Part shown: piece by piece, positions 7,266-10,492 of the stretch
Layout: every line of letters starts with the position of its first letter
Position numbering within the stretch: position 1 is the first letter of the stretch
Source of the DNA: Deltaproteobacteria bacterium
GTDB taxonomy: Bacteria; Desulfobacterota; Desulfarculia; Adiutricales; JAGVGV01
Reading direction: 5' to 3'
Assembly: GCA_015233515.1 (NCBI GenBank)
Contig: JADFXS010000075.1
Span: 1-10,492 of the forward strand
Length of the DNA stretch: 10,492 bases
Program-made: the position numbers and the translations under genes
The notes under the pieces: generated by a model
The model's database searches: none
What the model saw: the letters and a program-made list of their open reading frames with translations, nothing else
What the model was told of the DNA's origin: nothing

Positions 7266-7287
7266 GGGCCGGAAATTATTCCGGCCC
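7266..7287 (+). promoter_or_regulatory. perfect intercistronic hairpin after the binding-protein gene
   Basis: GGGCCGGAA (7266-7274) pairs fully with TTCCGGCCC (7279-7287) around an ATTA loop. No T-run follows directly (ACCCTCAAAAAAATTTT comes next), so it is more likely an mRNA-stabilising or processing element, or a leaky terminator, than a full stop before livH. Confidence 0.65.
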
Positions 7288-7321
7288 ACCCTCAAAAAAA
7301 TTTTAAAAGGAACGGCTTGTC

Positions 7322-8242
7322 ATGGATACCCAATCGATGATAATCCAACAGATGGTTAACGCCATTTTTTTGGGTAGCATCTTTGCCCTTATTGCTCTGG
7401 GCTACACATTAGTCTACGGCATCATTGAGCTTATCAACTTCGCCCACGGTGAGCTGTTCACGTCCGGCGCTTACATCGGGGTTATCGTCCTGGGACTTTT
7501 ATCTGCTTCCGGTTTCGCCGAATCCCATTTTTATTTGACATTGCTGATCGTCTTCGCCTTGGCCATGACCTACACCGCGGTTTTGGGGGTAACTGTCGAG
7601 CATGTGGCCTATCGGCCTTTACGTAACGCCCCCAGGATCTCCGCCTTACTCTCGGCCCTGGGCGTATCCCTTTTTCTGTCCAACGGGATGATGATCTCCC
7701 AAGGCGTTTATGACCGGGCGTACCCACCGATTCTAGGCACCGCCGGATTGACCATCTTCCAGGCCAAAATAACCTACGGTCAAATATTCATTGTCTTACT
7801 GGCCTTTGCCCTCATGGGCGGCTTGCAGCTGTTCGTTCAAGGAACCAAGCTCGGTAAGGCTATGCGCGCCACGGCGCAAAACCTGCGCATGGCCAGGATG
7901 TTAGGTATCAACATCGACCGGACCATCAAGACAACCTTTATCATCGGCCCGGCGCTGGGCGCCGCGGCGGGAGTCATGGTCGGCCTTTACTATGGTTCGG
8001 TCAGATTCGACATGGGTTTTATCTATACCATCAAAGCCTTTGCCGCGGCTATTCTGGGCGGTATCGGTTCCATTCCCGGAGCCATGCTGGGCGGCATGAT
8101 TTTAGGCGGCGTAGAAGTTCTGTGGTCCTCCTTCCTGCCCAGTAACTGGAAAGATGTGATCACCTTTGTGATCTTGATCCTGGTTCTCTACGTCCGGCCC
8201 AGCGGTCTTCTGGGCAAGGGCGCTACCGAGGGGCGAGTCTAA
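7322..8242 (+). CDS. livH: branched-chain amino acid-type ABC transporter permease LivH
   Basis: A 306-residue inner-membrane permease of HAAT-family importers. It is strongly hydrophobic throughout, with about eight predicted membrane segments (for example 15-35, 50-62, 71-92, 108-125, 153-172, 205-223, 238-268 and 278-292). Family landmarks are ALGYTLVYGIIELINFAHGE (25-44), the cytoplasmic ATPase-contacting loop GKAMRATAQNLRMARMLGIN (178-197), AAILGGIGSIPGAMLGG (242-258) and the C-terminal VRPSGLLG (291-298). AGGA at 7308-7311 lies 10 bases before the ATG. Its TAA overlaps the ATG of livM (TAATG), implying translational coupling. It should pair with LivM to form the membrane channel. Confidence 0.95.
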   Translation: MDTQSMIIQQMVNAIFLGSIFALIALGYTLVYGIIELINFAHGELFTSGAYIGVIVLGLLSASGFAESHFYLTLLIVFALAMTYTAVLGVTVEHVAYRPLRNAPRISALLSALGVSLFLSNGMMISQGVYDRAYPPILGTAGLTIFQAKITYGQIFIVLLAFALMGGLQLFVQGTKLGKAMRATAQNLRMARMLGINIDRTIKTTFIIGPALGAAAGVMVGLYYGSVRFDMGFIYTIKAFAAAILGGIGSIPGAMLGGMILGGVEVLWSSFLPSNWKDVITFVILILVLYVRPSGLLGKGATEGRV

Positions 8243-9499
8243 TGGGTCGGATCGAAATCAAACAACTCTTAACCGCGGCTATTGTCTTGGGCATCATCCT
8301 AGTGCCCATGGTCGGATTTAATACGCCGGTTTTCGACGGCAAACGAGCTTTGATGATTTGGGGTCTGGTTTTCTTCATCGCCGCGGTGGGTATTATCAGT
8401 GCAGGCATAAAGCGACGCCGGACACCCAGCCAGGAAAAAAAATCGTCGTTGGCGATCTTCTGGCAGGCTTGGACGAACAAGTTTCAGTCGGTACCCACCA
8501 AACACTACGTGGCCGGGCTGCTTATCCTGGCCATAGCCTTCCCTTTTCTGGCCGGCAACTATATGCTCGATGTCAGTATTATTTGTCTGATTTACATTGC
8601 CCTGGGTCTGGGCCTGAATATCACGGTCGGCTTGGCCGGCTTGCTGGACATGGGCTATGTGGCTTTTTACGCCGTGGGAGCTTACACTTTCTCCCTGCTC
8701 AATCTCAATTTCGGCATAGGTTTTTGGATGTGCCTGCCGGTCTCTATGCTTTTTGGCGCATGCGCCGCGGCCCTTGGCGGATATCCGCCCATTTAAGCCA
8801 GAATCCGCGGCGATTTTCTGGCCATCGTAACCCTGGGGTTCGGTGAAATCACTCGCTTGGTTCTTAATAACTGGGATAGCTTGACCGCCGGTCCGGACGG
8901 CTTGATGGGCATGGCCAAACCTACCCTGGTCTACCCGAGTTTCATCGGCGGGGCGCTGAAACTGATCAACTATCCTTTGGAATCCTTGACCGGCCTTTAC
9001 TTTGTCATTTTGCTTTTCGTGGTGCTGATCGTCATCGCCGTCAACCGGCTTAACAATTCCCGCATCGGCCGAGCGTGGGTAGCGATCCGCGAGGATGAAA
9101 CCGCGGCTGAACTCTGCGGAATCCCGACCACGGGCATGAAGCTTTTAGCTTACTGTTTAGGTGGAGCCACCGCCGCGGTCTGCGGAGCCTTTTTTGCCGC
9201 CAAGCTCAGCTTCACCAATCCGACTTTTTTTATTCTCATGGAGTCTTGCGTCATCCTGTCCATCGTCGTTTTAGGCGGCGCGGGCAGCATCCCGGGAGTT
9301 ATCATCGCCGGCTTTCTCCTGATCGCCATCCCGGAAGTGTTCCGCGACTTTCAGGCTTATCGTATGCTGGCATTCGGAGCGGCCATGGCCATTATGATGG
9401 TTATTCGGCCCGAGGGGCTTATCCCGGCCTCCCGCAAAAGGCGAGAACTTCACCAAGATGAAACCTGCGAACCCAATACCTTAGAGTTGGAGAAGATTA

Positions 9500-9510
<11 letters not shown>
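8242..9510 (+). pseudogene. livM: ABC transporter permease LivM, interrupted by an in-frame stop
   Basis: LivM is the second membrane permease of the Liv transporter. The frame runs for 423 codons, about the length of E. coli LivM, but codon 185 (8794-8796) is TAA. The N-terminal part (184 residues) has membrane segments around 11-25, 37-56, 88-105 and 110-128, and the family stretch GLNITVGLAGLLDMGYV (123-139). Immediately after the TAA, in the same frame, the family continues as RIRGDFLAIVTLGFGEI, NNWDSL, GPDGLMG, the cytoplasmic loop VAIREDETAAELCGIP and VLGGAGSIPGV, ending with VIRPEGLIP. The remainder therefore looks undamaged, so the lesion is a single nonsense change or a sequence error rather than old decay. 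No good internal start follows the stop; TTG at 8857 lacks a ribosome site and would lose RIRGDFLAIVTLGFGEI. GAGGGG (8228-8233) serves the start. The end overlaps livF by 11 bases. Confidence 0.88.
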
Positions 9511-10222
<712 letters not shown>

Positions 10223-10256
10223 CGATTCGCGGTCCGCTTATTATCCAGGAGAAATC

Positions 10257-10492
10257 ATGCCCAGAAAAAAAACTTCCGAACCTGCCAAAACTACCGCCCC
10301 GCGGATGACTCCAATGGTACCGGGGCGTATGACTACCCTGCCGAAAGTCTTCGGCGACACGCCTAGCTTTCTGGGCGTGGACCTGATCCATGTGCCGGAT
10401 CAGGTCCCTGGACATCAGATAGTATTCATGGGCGTACCCATAGAGGGCGCGGTCACCTGGGGGTCATATTCCGGGTGCGAATTGACCACTAA
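10257..10492 (+). CDS. arginase/agmatinase-family ureohydrolase, N-terminal fragment (runs off the window)
   Basis: 78 codons are present before the window ends, with no stop. AGGAG (10247-10251) lies 5 bases before the ATG. The first 25-30 residues are basic and Pro/Thr-rich and look like a non-conserved leader. After that, PSFLGVDLIHVP (about 36-47) and IVFMGVPIEGAVTW (about 55-68) match the start of agmatinase-like proteins, where a similar FLGVPFD.GVT strand precedes the substrate-selecting region. The manganese-binding Asp/His motifs lie beyond the window, so activity cannot be judged. Members hydrolyse guanidino compounds (agmatine, guanidinobutyrate, guanidine and others) to urea plus an amine. 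Close linkage to livF suggests it acts on the imported solute or a product of it. The family call rests on a short stretch and is moderate. Confidence 0.65.
   Translation, partial: MPRKKTSEPAKTTAPRMTPMVPGRMTTLPKVFGDTPSFLGVDLIHVPDQVPGHQIVFMGVPIEGAVTWGSYSGCELTT

Noticed and set aside
8794..8796. Recoding of the stop as selenocysteine or pyrrolysine
   Set aside because: Those use TGA and TAG; this is TAA, and no recoding structure was evident just downstream.
8358..8846. Frameshift as the cause of the livM interruption
   Set aside because: The overlapping frame does not encode LivM sequence. The homology continues in the original frame straight after the TAA, so the lesion is an in-frame stop.

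Overview
This window reads as a bacterial catabolic and uptake locus with every recognisable gene on the + strand. GC content looks close to 50%. A Sec signal peptide on the solute-binding protein and a full branched-chain-amino-acid-type (HAAT/Liv) ABC transporter point to a Gram-negative bacterium. The style of the Liv proteins and the gene mix suggest Desulfobacterota (the former Deltaproteobacteria) or a related anaerobic lineage, but this is a low-confidence inference because no marker gene is present.

Left half (76-4973): four enzyme genes. They are a TIM-barrel-like protein resembling U32-type proteins but lacking their hallmark motif (76-1020), a fold-type I PLP aminotransferase (1262-2434), an M24-fold protein that closely resembles the ectoine hydrolase DoeA/EutD and lacks most canonical M24 metal ligands (2470-3642), and an M20 amidohydrolase with all expected metal ligands (3795-4973). 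A strongly structured 150-base gap separates the M24 and M20 genes.

Middle (4974-5272): a 299-base non-coding region with a palindrome, a weak terminator-like hairpin and a plausible sigma70 promoter for the transporter genes.

Right half (5273-10492): ABC ATPase LivG, a periplasmic binding protein, permease LivH, permease LivM, ABC ATPase LivF, and the first 78 codons of an arginase/agmatinase-family ureohydrolase that runs off the window. A textbook intrinsic terminator overlaps the livG stop, and a perfect 9-bp hairpin follows the binding-protein gene. LivM is split by an in-frame TAA at codon 185, while the same frame continues with intact LivM sequence to the end.

Working model (inference): the transporter imports a small amino-acid-like compound. 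The DoeA-like enzyme opens a cyclic amidine such as ectoine or 5-hydroxyectoine, the M20 enzyme removes an acyl group, and the aminotransferase moves an amino group. The ureohydrolase homologue hints at a guanidino or amidine substrate. Compared with the known ectoine-degradation pathway, the deacetylase (usually an M14-type DoeB), the aminotransferase (usually class III DoeD) and the transporter (usually Ehu/Teh ABC or Ueh TRAP) would all be non-homologous stand-ins.
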